A DNA stretch of 31,373 nt. Origin: B1SED10-75 sp964636865 (lineage in GTDB: Bacteria > Bacillota > Dethiobacteria > DTU022 > PWGO01). Where the stretch lies: positions 1 to 31,373 of the forward strand of contig CAZWVJ010000019.1 of assembly GCA_964636865.1 (NCBI GenBank). The letters are read 5' to 3'. Below the pieces are notes generated by a model. That model worked only from the letters and a program-made list of their open reading frames with translations, was not told the DNA's origin and searched no databases. A program made the translations under genes and the position numbers. Positions 17,512-25,298 of this stretch are shown piece after piece; position 1 is the stretch's first letter; every line of letters starts with the position of its first letter.

Positions 17512-17934
17512 GTGGTCATGGAGGAAACCCATGTAAGGGTTCTATATAAAGATACAGACCAGATGGGGATCGTGTATTACGCGAATTACCTGATATGGTT
17601 TGAAATAGGCCGTTCAGAGCTCTTTCGAACCATGGGAGCTCCATATTCAGAATTTGAAAGAAACGAAATCTATTTACCGGTGATAAAAGTTCACTGCGAA
17701 TACAAAAAACCTGCTTATTACGATGACGAACTAAGAATTATAACCGAAATTAATTCACTGCAGGAATTGAGAATATTTTTTGTATACCGGATATATCGAG
17801 AAAACTTACTTGTAGCCAATGGTAGCAGTGAGCATGCCTTTGTAAACCGTGAGGGAAAGCCCTTACTTTTACATAAACACAGCCCTTTCCTTTGGAAAAG
17901 GCTTAAAAAAATTGTAGAAGGTGAAGACAACTAG
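17512..17934 (+). CDS. Acyl-CoA thioesterase, YbgC/4HBT hotdog family
   Basis: A 140-residue hotdog-fold protein. The signature LYKDTDQMGIVYYANYLIWFE carries the catalytic aspartate of 4-hydroxybenzoyl-CoA/YbgC-type thioesterases, which hydrolyse short or aromatic acyl-CoA. The middle (VHCEYKKPAYYDDELRI) matches the family's substrate-channel strand. GTG 17512 is chosen because the GGGGGGAGGG ribosome site lies 9 bases before it; ATG 17518 is a weaker option. It lies 44 bases after dnaE and 35 before the deacetylase-like gene. No Tol-Pal genes are nearby, as expected for a Gram-positive. The natural substrate cannot be told from sequence. Confidence 0.88.
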   Translation: MVMEETHVRVLYKDTDQMGIVYYANYLIWFEIGRSELFRTMGAPYSEFERNEIYLPVIKVHCEYKKPAYYDDELRIITEINSLQELRIFFVYRIYRENLLVANGSSEHAFVNREGKPLLLHKHSPFLWKRLKKIVEGEDN

Positions 17935-17969
17935 CCAATTAAGAATTTGATTAGTAAGGAGGAGATCTT

Positions 17970-19028
17970 ATGAGCGGTGACCCGGAAGTATTGGGTATAG
18001 TTTATCATCCTGATTATTTAATTCATACCGATCCTCATCATCCCGAAAGAAAAGAGAGGCTTGAGCACATTTGGCAGAAAATTGACAGTGGTAATTTAAA
18101 AGATAACTACACCGTAATACAACCAGAACCGGCAGATATTGATACCATTTCCCTGGTTCATGAATTGGGTTATATAGAATCTGTGGAAAAAGCTTGCAAA
18201 CAAAATGTTTCCGGTTTGGATATGGATACATATATTGTTCCGGAGTCTTATGAGGTGGCTTTGTTATCGGCAGGCGGAGCAGTAAGAGGTTTGGAGGAAG
18301 TTATGGAAGGCCGCTTCCGCCGGGTTTTTTGCCTTAATCGTCCGCCGGGGCATCACGCAGAAGACAACCGAGCTATGGGGTTTTGCATTTTTAATAATAT
18401 TGCCATTGCAGCCAGGGTAGCTCAAAAAAAATACGGTTTAAACAGAATTGCCATAGTAGATTGGGATGTGCATCACGGTAACGGCACCCAACATGAATTT
18501 GCCGCGGACAAGGAAGTGCTTTTCTTTTCTGTGCATCAGAGCCCTAACTTCCCCGGTACAGGAAGCATAAAAGAAACGGGTCGCGGTGAAGGCGAAGGTT
18601 ATACCATAAATGTGCCTTTACCACCGGGATGCGGCGATAGTGATTACTTAAAGGCATTCAAAGAAATACTTGTACCTGTAATGCAGGAATTTCAACCTCA
18701 ACTTTTAATGCTTTCAGCCGGGCAGGATGCCTATCACCTCGATCCGCTGGCCAGTATGAAACTAACCATTAGAGGTTATTATGAAATGGCTAGCATGTTA
18801 GGTGAAATAGCTGATGAATATGCCAACGGGCGGTTTTTGTCTTGCCTGGAAGGAGGCTATCACCTGGAAGGACAGGCAGAAGTTATATTGCAAGCGATGA
18901 ATGCCCTGGGCACCTGGAACTTACCCGTTCCCAATGAAAACGGTGATAGTTATACCGGTGAAATGTCCGGTCGAAAAATTAATGAAGTGAAAGAAGCCCA
19001 AAAGCATTACTGGCGTATTTTACAATAG
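17970..19028 (+). CDS. Histone deacetylase-fold hydrolase (class II HDAC/AcuC-like)
   Basis: A 352-residue arginase/deacetylase-fold enzyme. Active-site motifs are complete: RPPGHHA (His128/His129), VDWDVHHGNGT (zinc ligands Asp166 and His168), SAGQDAYHLDP (zinc ligand Asp253) and LEGGYHL (Tyr296, the transition-state tyrosine). The DAY in place of the usual DAH is a minor change. Bacterial members remove acetyl or similar groups from lysines, polyamines or small amides; AcuC deacetylates acetyl-CoA synthetase in Bacillus. The specific substrate here is unknown. An AAGGAGGAG site precedes ATG 17970. It follows the thioesterase and probably shares its transcript. Confidence 0.92.
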   Translation: MSGDPEVLGIVYHPDYLIHTDPHHPERKERLEHIWQKIDSGNLKDNYTVIQPEPADIDTISLVHELGYIESVEKACKQNVSGLDMDTYIVPESYEVALLSAGGAVRGLEEVMEGRFRRVFCLNRPPGHHAEDNRAMGFCIFNNIAIAARVAQKKYGLNRIAIVDWDVHHGNGTQHEFAADKEVLFFSVHQSPNFPGTGSIKETGRGEGEGYTINVPLPPGCGDSDYLKAFKEILVPVMQEFQPQLLMLSAGQDAYHLDPLASMKLTIRGYYEMASMLGEIADEYANGRFLSCLEGGYHLEGQAEVILQAMNALGTWNLPVPNENGDSYTGEMSGRKINEVKEAQKHYWRILQ

Positions 19029-19060
19029 AGTAAGACTTTAAAGGATCAGAATAACATAAA

Positions 19061-20323
19061 TTAATCTAACTTATTTAGGAGTAATCCGCTTACCAATTTT
19101 GGATAAAAATATGTTGATTTTTGAGGCAATCTCTGCCCTTCTTGAGCAGTAGCCATTACCTGCTCAATTGAAGACGGGTTCAAGAAAAAGGAAGCCTGTG
19201 CTTCTCCTTCATTAACAAGCCGCAGAGCTTCTTCTTCACTGCGGGTATATAAAATTAGTTCACCTTCGCGTTGTTCATCTGAGGTAATGTTCAAAGTATT
19301 TTCCAGGACATATTTTTGGAGAATATCTACATCATGCCTTGCTTCTTCTTCTTTATTATTAAGATAAAGTTGATAAAAATTACCGGAAATACACAGACCG
19401 ATTATATAGCGATCATGGCTTTTTCCCTTAATATCTTCTATAAAGCCGGATAGATTTTCTTTTTGAGAGGGGCCGTAGTTTTTGACAGTGAAATACCTTT
19501 CAAGTTTGGATAAAAAATCATGGGCGTTAAAATTGCTTAGCCCTTTTATGGCGCGGTGAGTGGGCAAAATTAATAAGCCGGGGCTGTAGAAATTAAATAA
19601 AAATATTAAAACGTGATGATAATTTTCCGGCGCATCAGCTCCCATCATTTGAGAAAAGTGAAGGGCGGTTTCATATCGATGATGCCCGTCAGCGAGGAAA
19701 ACAGGCCATGATTCAAAAATTTCTTCCAACCTTTGATGAATGTCGGTATTTTCAAGAATCCATATACGGTGTCTTTGATTGTCCTGATCCGTGAAATCAA
19801 TGATAGGCTGCTTCTCTTTAACCTGGGCGCATTCGTTTTCCACTTTTCTTTGGGGATCGGGGTACAGTCCGAATATAGGGCTAAAGTTGGCCCGACAATG
19901 CTGAAGAAGCTGCAGCCTGTCTTCCTTTGGTTTAGATAATGTTTCTTCATGGGGCAGGACATTCCCGTCTTCATAGGGTTCTACCCGGAGAGTGGCAATA
20001 AGGCCTTCCCTGGTATAAGTTGTTCCTTTCCAGTTATATTGTTGCTCATACCAGTAATAAACAGGTGATTTCTCTTGAACAAAGACATCGGATTCTAACC
20101 ATTCCGAAAAGGTTTGCGCTGCCCTCGTATAACGGTTATTGTTTTTGTCATCATCGGGATAATCGCTGCCATATTCTAAACGGATCAAATTATAATCACT
20201 TTTTTGATATAACTTATTTTGTTCTTCGGAACTTATAACATCGTAAGGGGGGGTAATTACATTTCTAAATGATACTTTTTCCGGGTTGTATCTAATTCCT
20301 TTAAAAGCTGCTATTTTTACCAT
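19061..20323 (-). CDS. DUF1015 family protein
   Basis: A 420-residue conserved cytosolic protein of unknown function. It begins MVKIAAFKGIRYNPEKV and has ITPPYDVISSEEQNKLY, RLEYGSDYPDDD, FLADGHHRYETALHF and LPTHRAIKGL, all hallmark segments of the DUF1015 family. The HHRYETA motif looks like a possible active-site or ligand site, but no activity is established that I know of. The start at 20323 follows AAGGAGGT at ideal spacing; an in-frame ATG 13 codons further out has no such site. It converges on the deacetylase gene (32-base gap) and diverges from the helicase. Confidence 0.9.
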   Translation of the reverse strand: MVKIAAFKGIRYNPEKVSFRNVITPPYDVISSEEQNKLYQKSDYNLIRLEYGSDYPDDDKNNNRYTRAAQTFSEWLESDVFVQEKSPVYYWYEQQYNWKGTTYTREGLIATLRVEPYEDGNVLPHEETLSKPKEDRLQLLQHCRANFSPIFGLYPDPQRKVENECAQVKEKQPIIDFTDQDNQRHRIWILENTDIHQRLEEIFESWPVFLADGHHRYETALHFSQMMGADAPENYHHVLIFLFNFYSPGLLILPTHRAIKGLSNFNAHDFLSKLERYFTVKNYGPSQKENLSGFIEDIKGKSHDRYIIGLCISGNFYQLYLNNKEEEARHDVDILQKYVLENTLNITSDEQREGELILYTRSEEEALRLVNEGEAQASFFLNPSSIEQVMATAQEGQRLPQKSTYFYPKLVSGLLLNKLD

Positions 20324-20360
20324 GTTTACCTCCTTGAAATTTCTTGTATATTCAAAAAGC

Positions 20361-20389
20361 ATTTTATTATATAATTAGATTTATTGCAA
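20361..20389 (-). promoter_or_regulatory. Sigma-A promoter for the DUF1015 gene
   Basis: On the minus strand TTGCAA (20384-20389) and TAAAAT (20361-20366) are separated by exactly 17 bases. They sit 38 bases before the chosen DUF1015 start, a normal distance. Confidence 0.55.
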
Positions 20390-20509
20390 ATCACAACTGG
20401 GGGTGTTATTATCTCTGATACAGGGTATGGGCTTTTCAGCCGTGAATTTTTCAAAATAAACAAGTATATGGGCAATGCCCTATAAAATTTTAGATAAGAG
20501 AGGGAATAA

Positions 20510-22480
20510 ATGAATCGCAAATACCATATAAACTACAGTGTGAATGAAGAAGAATATAATGCCTGGTTGCTTAAATTGGAAAAAGAACTTAATAAATCTC
20601 AATATAATTTTGTGACCAGCAATTCTCGAGCCATAATGGGGCTGGCCGGTCCGGGTTCGGGAAAAACACGCGCTCTTATACATAGAACTGCCCATTTGAT
20701 AAAAAGTGGGGTGCCTCCGGGAAACATCCTCCTGGTGACTTTTACCAATAAAGCAGCCGAAGTAATGAAAATGAGGTTGAAACAACTTCTGGGTTATTAC
20801 CCTCAGGACCTTTGGGGAGGAACTTTTCACAGTATAGGTGCCCGCATCTTAAGGAATCATCCCCATTTTTTTGAAAGGAGCAGCCATTTTACAATTTTAG
20901 ATGAAGACGATCGTTCCGTTATAATGAAAAAAGGGTTTGATGAGATTAAGAAAGGATTATCGGCGGAAGAACAAAAACTTTTTGTCAAGAGAGGTTTTGC
21001 CGGGAAAGCTATTAGCCAGGCCCGCAATTCGGGTAAAGGATTGGCTGAAATAATTGATACTTATTATCCTCAATTGCAAGAATATACCGAGTTATTACAG
21101 AGAGTGGCTGAAGACTACGAACAGCGTAAAAAAGAAATTAATGCTTTTGATTTTGACGATCTTCTAATTAAATGGCTGGAGCTTTTCAAAAACTATGATG
21201 ATATTCGAGAAACTTATCAGCAAAAATTTCATCATGTATTGGTAGATGAATTTCAGGATACAAATGTAATTCAGGGAAATCTAATAGATGTTATGGTGGA
21301 AAATACCAACGTTTGCGTTGTAGGTGATGATGCTCAATCTATTTATGCATTTCGTTTCGCCGATATAGCCAATATTGTGCATTTCCCCAAGCGGCACCCC
21401 GATTGCGAAATTATAAGAATGGAAGAAAATTACCGAAGTTGCCCGGAAATAGTGGACATGATTAATGAGATTATTTCTGTTAACGAAAATCAGCTTCCCA
21501 AGAAGCTTACTTCCTTAAAGCCATCAAATGAAAAACCATGGGTAGTTAAAGCCAGGGATGTTACCGAAGAAGCAGCTTTTGTTACCCAAAGAATCCAGGA
21601 ACTTTATCAACAGGGACTTCGTTTAAAAGACATTGCCGTTTTATATCGCAGCTCATATTTAACCCAAGATTTGGAAATGGAAATACTTAAAAGGCGTATC
21701 CCATACCGTACATTTGGTGGTTTAAAGTTTATGCAAAAAGCACATATTAAAGATATGTTGGCCTGGATGAGAATTTTATATAATCCCCATGATGAATCTT
21801 CATGGCGAAGAGTAGTGCCCTTGCACCCGGGATTGGGTAAATCAGCCACTGACCAGGTGATTTCCCAAATAATTGCTTCCCCGGCGCCCTTAAAAGACAT
21901 TGTTTCCGGAGAAATAATGCCTTCTCGGGGTAAAAAAGGCTGGGAAATTATTAAGCAAACAGTTGCAGCCATTATGAATCTAAATCAAATTACTGAAATT
22001 ATTTATCACATATTGGAAAATGGTTATTATGAATTGTTAAGCCAGAATTTTCCTGATAGTTGGGAAGAACGATATCGCAGTTTGGAAAGGCTTGCTTCCT
22101 ATAGCCAAAAGTATGAAAATCTGGAAACTTTTCTGGAAGCTCTTAGTTTGGAAGAAACTCTTTTTTTTGAAGATGAAATGGGAGCACAGGGGGAAAATGA
22201 TTATCTAACCCTTTCTACTATTCACAGTGCTAAAGGCAAAGAATGGGAAGCTGTATTTGTTCTGGCTGTTAACGAGGGGCATTTTCCCAGTGGGTGGGGA
22301 AATGTAAACCTGGAAGAAGAAAGAAGGCTTTTTTACGTGGCCGCATCTCGAGCAGCTCGTTATTTACACCTGCTTACCTATACAAACGATTATCGCCAGG
22401 GAAGTTCTTTTATAACTCGTCCTTCGCTTTTTTTAAGAGAACTATCTCCTGAAAAATATGAAATTGTTTACCTGGAATAG
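20510..22480 (+). CDS. UvrD/PcrA/Rep-family ATP-dependent DNA helicase (SF1)
   Basis: A 656-residue superfamily 1A helicase, probably in DNA repair or clearing of stalled forks. Visible motifs in order: Q-motif region KSQYNFV, Walker A GLAGPGSGKT, motif Ia LVTFTNKAA, TFHSIGARIL, motif II VDEFQDTN, motif III VVGDDAQSIYAFR, motif IV ENYRSCPEIVDM, motif V LSTIHSAKGKEWEAVFV and motif VI EERRLFYVAASRAA. It is about 80-100 residues shorter than typical PcrA and ends soon after motif VI without the long C-terminal tail. The usual pcrA often sits just upstream of ligA, outside this window, so this may be a second paralogue. The start is ATG 20510 behind AGAGAGGG. Confidence 0.93.
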   Translation: MNRKYHINYSVNEEEYNAWLLKLEKELNKSQYNFVTSNSRAIMGLAGPGSGKTRALIHRTAHLIKSGVPPGNILLVTFTNKAAEVMKMRLKQLLGYYPQDLWGGTFHSIGARILRNHPHFFERSSHFTILDEDDRSVIMKKGFDEIKKGLSAEEQKLFVKRGFAGKAISQARNSGKGLAEIIDTYYPQLQEYTELLQRVAEDYEQRKKEINAFDFDDLLIKWLELFKNYDDIRETYQQKFHHVLVDEFQDTNVIQGNLIDVMVENTNVCVVGDDAQSIYAFRFADIANIVHFPKRHPDCEIIRMEENYRSCPEIVDMINEIISVNENQLPKKLTSLKPSNEKPWVVKARDVTEEAAFVTQRIQELYQQGLRLKDIAVLYRSSYLTQDLEMEILKRRIPYRTFGGLKFMQKAHIKDMLAWMRILYNPHDESSWRRVVPLHPGLGKSATDQVISQIIASPAPLKDIVSGEIMPSRGKKGWEIIKQTVAAIMNLNQITEIIYHILENGYYELLSQNFPDSWEERYRSLERLASYSQKYENLETFLEALSLEETLFFEDEMGAQGENDYLTLSTIHSAKGKEWEAVFVLAVNEGHFPSGWGNVNLEEERRLFYVAASRAARYLHLLTYTNDYRQGSSFITRPSLFLRELSPEKYEIVYLE

Positions 22481-22642
22481 TTATACAGTTATACATAGGT
22501 TATTTCATTATGTTCTATGGTAGCAAAACCCGTTAAATTGAAGTATAATTAGTTTAAAGGTTAAATGTAAGAAAAGGCTTAAAGCTTATAGCATCATTAA
22601 CGATGTGAGAATTTATAATATACAAAAATAGAATTCAGATAC
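22481..22642 (+). other. AT-rich spacer, no gene seen
   Basis: The 162 bases between the helicase gene and the tRNA promoter are AT-rich. I see no convincing ORF, strong hairpin or known RNA. A TTGAAGTATAATTAG segment around 22540 resembles promoter hexamers but with impossible spacing. Confidence 0.5.
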
Positions 22643-22671
22643 TTGACTTCAATATTTATAGAGTTTAAAAT
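22643..22671 (+). promoter_or_regulatory. Sigma-A promoter of tRNA-Lys
   Basis: TTGACT (22643-22648) and TAAAAT (22666-22671) are spaced by 17 bases and lie 39 bases upstream of the mature tRNA 5' end. This suits a monocistronic tRNA transcript with a short 5' leader. Confidence 0.65.
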
Positions 22672-22710
22672 GATTATTGTGATAAATACTCCCTACAAAG
22701 GGTGAAAAAA

Positions 22711-22786
22711 GGGCCATTAGCTCAGTTGGCAGAGCACCTGACTTTTAATCAGGGTGTCCCAGGTTCGAATCCTGGATGGCTCACCA
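22711..22786 (+). tRNA. tRNA-Lys(UUU)
   Basis: A 76-base cloverleaf with encoded CCA. Acceptor GGGCCAT pairs with ATGGCTC (one G-U). The D arm is AGCTCAGTTGGCAGAGC. The anticodon stem is CCTGA/TCAGG with loop CTTTTAA, giving anticodon TTT at positions 34-36. The T arm CCAGGTTCGAATCCTGG is canonical. UUU reads both lysine codons AAA and AAG. Confidence 0.97.
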
Positions 22787-22794
22787 GAAATACC

Positions 22795-22830
22795 CCCCGC
22801 CACAAGGAAGCTGGCGGGGTTGCTTTTTTT
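22795..22830 (+). terminator. Rho-independent terminator after tRNA-Lys
   Basis: An 8-bp perfect GC-rich stem CCCCGCCA (22795-22802) / TGGCGGGG (22812-22819) with a 9-base loop is followed by TTGCTTTTTTT. It lies 8 bases after the CCA end and should end the tRNA transcript. Confidence 0.9.
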
Positions 22831-22943
22831 AGCCTTTTTTCAGAAGAGACAGAATTAGATAAAAGCATAATATTAATTGACTTATAGACCCGTATTTGTT
22901 AATATTATTCTTTGGTATTTGATACATAGTGGGAGGAAAGGAA

Positions 22944-24833
22944 ATGATAAACAAGTATTTAGAGAAAATGAATTTAAGCGAAGAATTAAAGCAAATATTT
23001 AGCGCTAATAATAAAATAACCGTTCCGGAAAGCCGGGATCATATAATGGAACTGGCAATGGGCGGAAAAGAAAAAGACTTGTTTGAGATATCATATAATA
23101 TTCCCGGATACGGAAAAATTGTAGAAGCAACGGTGGCGAAATGCAAAAACGGACTTGCTGTTAATTATGTAGATACTTATATGAGAAGGCGCGACCCTGA
23201 TTCAATGGTAATTGCTGACGACAAGGAAACTGATAAACCTACCTACAAAGAAACCTACAATGAAGATTTTGAACCTATAAGACAATTAAGCTTTGAATGG
23301 TTGAAAAAACAGAACCTTATTGTGATGCCCTTCTTAGCCGGTGGAAAAATAAATGATTTGCACTATCCCGCTCTATTAATAGGACCGGAAAATGCCGGTT
23401 TTTTTGCCGGAGGTCTTGCTGATCTTCAAGGTTTTGTCCCGGCGGAAGAAATTCCGGAAGGTTTCACACCTAATGCCGTAATATATCTTGTTCCACCTTT
23501 TAGACAAACTCATTTTGACGGCAAGCAGGTTGTAGTTCATAACCGCTTGGATGATATGCATGAGCTGTTTTCATATAATTTATATCCCGGCCCCAGTGCT
23601 AAAAAAGGAGTTTACGGCGTATTACTTAACTTCGGAGAACAGGAAGGATGGCTCACAGCACACGCATCTTCGGTAAAAATAATTACTCCTTACGACAACA
23701 CATTGGTTTTAATGCATGAGGGTGCCAGCGGTGGCGGAAAAAGCGAGATGATTGGCCCTCTACATCGGGATCCTGATGGCCGCATTCTTTTAGCCAGGGG
23801 AATCATGAATGACGAACATATTTATTTAGATTTAAAAGAAACATCTGAACTGCAGCCTGTTACCGATGATATGGCTTTATGCCATCCCTCTTTCCAAAAG
23901 GATAATAAGAAACTGGTGGTAAAAGATGCAGAGAATGGCTGGTTTTTAAGAATCGACCATATTGATCAGTACGGCACTGATCCTTATTATGAGAGGCTTA
24001 GTATTCACTCCGAGGAACCGCTCATTTTTTTAAATATTGAGGGTGTACCTGGCGCAACCTGCCTTATCTGGGAGCATACCAGGGATGAAGAGGGGAACCC
24101 TAATCCCAACCCCAGGGTTATTATGCCGCGAAAGCTTGTTCCAGATACTGTGGATGAGCCGGTAGAGGTTGATGTAAGAAGTTTCGGAGTAAGAACGCCA
24201 CCTTGTACCAGAGAGAATCCTACATATGGCATAATTGGCATGCTTCATCTTCTTCCCCCGGCTCTTGCTTGGCTCTGGAGGCTTGTCTCTCCCCGTGGAC
24301 ATGCTAATCCGAGTATTATTCAGACCGAGGGTATATCCGGCGAAGGTGTAGGATCTTACTGGCCTTTTGCCACCGGGAAAATGGTAAACCAGGCAAACCT
24401 CTTATTAGAACAGATGGTGAACACACCGGAAACCAGATATAATCTCATACCAAATCAGTATATAGGAGCATTTAAAGTAGGCTTCATGCCTCAGTGGATA
24501 ATCAGAGAATACCTTGCCCGACGGGGCACAGTTTCATTTAAACCCGAGCACAAAACTCCTGCTCGCTGTCCACTGCTGGGTAATGCGTTGACTTCTTTAA
24601 AAGTTGAAGGTATTTATATTACCAGAAGACTTTTACAGGTGGACAGGCAAAATGCTGTAGGTGAAGAAGGTTACGATGCCGGAGCAAAAATATTAACAGA
24701 TTTTTTCAAACAAGAAGTCGCCCGTTTTTTAACCCCTGATCTTTCTTACCTGGGAAAAACAATTATTGAATGCTGCCTTGACGATGGCTCTGTGGAAGAC
24801 TATAAAAGTATTTGGGACAGCATATATGCTTAG
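22944..24833 (+). CDS. DUF4914 family protein with a PEPCK-like phosphate-binding loop
   Basis: A 629-residue protein that I recognise as the uncharacterised DUF4914 family. It has a clear P-loop, HEGASGGGKSEM (Gly260-Met269; GxxGxGKS), preceded by a hydrophobic strand (NTLVLM) and followed by a basic/acidic LHRDPDGR segment. Later blocks such as NPRVIMPRKL, VDVRSFGVRTPPCTREN and EGVGSYWPFATG recall the order of nucleotide- and metal-binding motifs of ATP-dependent phosphoenolpyruvate carboxykinase, so a related kinase-like fold is inferred; substrate unknown. No signal peptide or membrane helix is visible. The start is ATG 22944 with GGAGG 7 bases upstream; an in-frame GTG at 22929 overlaps that site. 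It stands alone between the tRNA terminator and the M-box promoter. Confidence 0.78.
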   Translation: MINKYLEKMNLSEELKQIFSANNKITVPESRDHIMELAMGGKEKDLFEISYNIPGYGKIVEATVAKCKNGLAVNYVDTYMRRRDPDSMVIADDKETDKPTYKETYNEDFEPIRQLSFEWLKKQNLIVMPFLAGGKINDLHYPALLIGPENAGFFAGGLADLQGFVPAEEIPEGFTPNAVIYLVPPFRQTHFDGKQVVVHNRLDDMHELFSYNLYPGPSAKKGVYGVLLNFGEQEGWLTAHASSVKIITPYDNTLVLMHEGASGGGKSEMIGPLHRDPDGRILLARGIMNDEHIYLDLKETSELQPVTDDMALCHPSFQKDNKKLVVKDAENGWFLRIDHIDQYGTDPYYERLSIHSEEPLIFLNIEGVPGATCLIWEHTRDEEGNPNPNPRVIMPRKLVPDTVDEPVEVDVRSFGVRTPPCTRENPTYGIIGMLHLLPPALAWLWRLVSPRGHANPSIIQTEGISGEGVGSYWPFATGKMVNQANLLLEQMVNTPETRYNLIPNQYIGAFKVGFMPQWIIREYLARRGTVSFKPEHKTPARCPLLGNALTSLKVEGIYITRRLLQVDRQNAVGEEGYDAGAKILTDFFKQEVARFLTPDLSYLGKTIIECCLDDGSVEDYKSIWDSIYA

Positions 24834-24863
24834 TTGTAAAATTTGAAGCTTATTTTATTATAT

Positions 24864-24923
24864 AAAAACAGTAATCATATATATTAATTTGTACGAGATC
24901 AATGATTTGGGTACTGTTTTTTA
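24864..24923 (+). terminator. Possible terminator after the DUF4914 gene
   Basis: AAAACAGTA (24865-24873) pairs with TACTGTTTT (24912-24920) and runs into a short T tract, with an inner ATCAT/ATGAT pairing. The loop is long and AT-rich, so the call is weak. Confidence 0.35.
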
Positions 24924-24975
24924 CAAAAGACAAAATAAATGCATTATAAATTAGAATGTTTAGGGGTAAGTTTAA

Positions 24976-25004
24976 TTGACATTATGGGAGCAATTTAATA
25001 TAAT
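24976..25004 (+). promoter_or_regulatory. Perfect-consensus sigma-A promoter for the M-box/mgtE transcript
   Basis: TTGACA (24976-24981), a 17-base spacer and TATAAT (24999-25004) match the consensus at all twelve positions. The predicted start lies about 20 bases before the riboswitch. Such a strong promoter is expected where control happens afterwards by attenuation. Confidence 0.85.
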
Positions 25005-25029
25005 AGGATTATTAGTAAATCAATAGTAA

Positions 25030-25182
25030 CTTGTTGAGTGAGGCTCCTAAATGAACAAAGGCTACTGCCCGGAAATGTCCAGAGACGCCAACGGGTAGAA
25101 CAGGCACGGTCGGATTAAGGCCTGCCTAAAGTAGCTGGCCTTAAAGGCCTACGTCATTTAGTGCCGAAGCTTGGACGAGGGG
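25030..25182 (+). promoter_or_regulatory. M-box (ykoK) magnesium riboswitch
   Basis: The leader contains the core blocks of the M-box aptamer: GAGTGAGGCTCCTAAAT, AGGCTACTGCCCGGAAATG, TCCAGAGACGCCAACGGGT, the variable ACAGGCACGGTCGG...GGCCTGCC arm, GTAGCTGGC and TTTAGTGCCGAAGC. The closing P1 helix can form between CTTGT (25030-25034) and ACGAG (25175-25179). M-boxes bind Mg2+ and turn off magnesium transporter genes when Mg2+ is plentiful. Here it precedes mgtE, the classic target. Confidence 0.95.
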
Positions 25183-25228
25183 TAAAACTAAGCGGGTATT
25201 TGAATGCCGGTAAAAGTTTTCTGTGAAT

Positions 25229-25263
25229 AAACAGCTCCTCGGAGCTGTTTTATTATTTCTTTT
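25229..25263 (+). terminator. Riboswitch-controlled intrinsic terminator before mgtE
   Basis: The stem AAACAGCTCC (25229-25238) pairs with GGAGCTGTTT (25241-25250), followed by TATTATTTCTTTT. The 5' arm and loop (CCTCG, 25237-25241) can instead pair with CGAGG (25176-25180), the 3' strand of the aptamer P1. Low Mg2+ would therefore allow the antiterminator, and bound Mg2+ would free the terminator. Confidence 0.88.
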
Positions 25264-25298
25264 CAGGTTTAATTAATAAAACAAGGGGGTTGGACATC

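Noticed and set aside
22702..22887. 61-codon ORF (MKKGPLAQLAEHLTFNQG...) spanning the tRNA
   Set aside because: This is the well-known spurious translation of a tRNA gene; the tRNA-Lys and its terminator explain the sequence.
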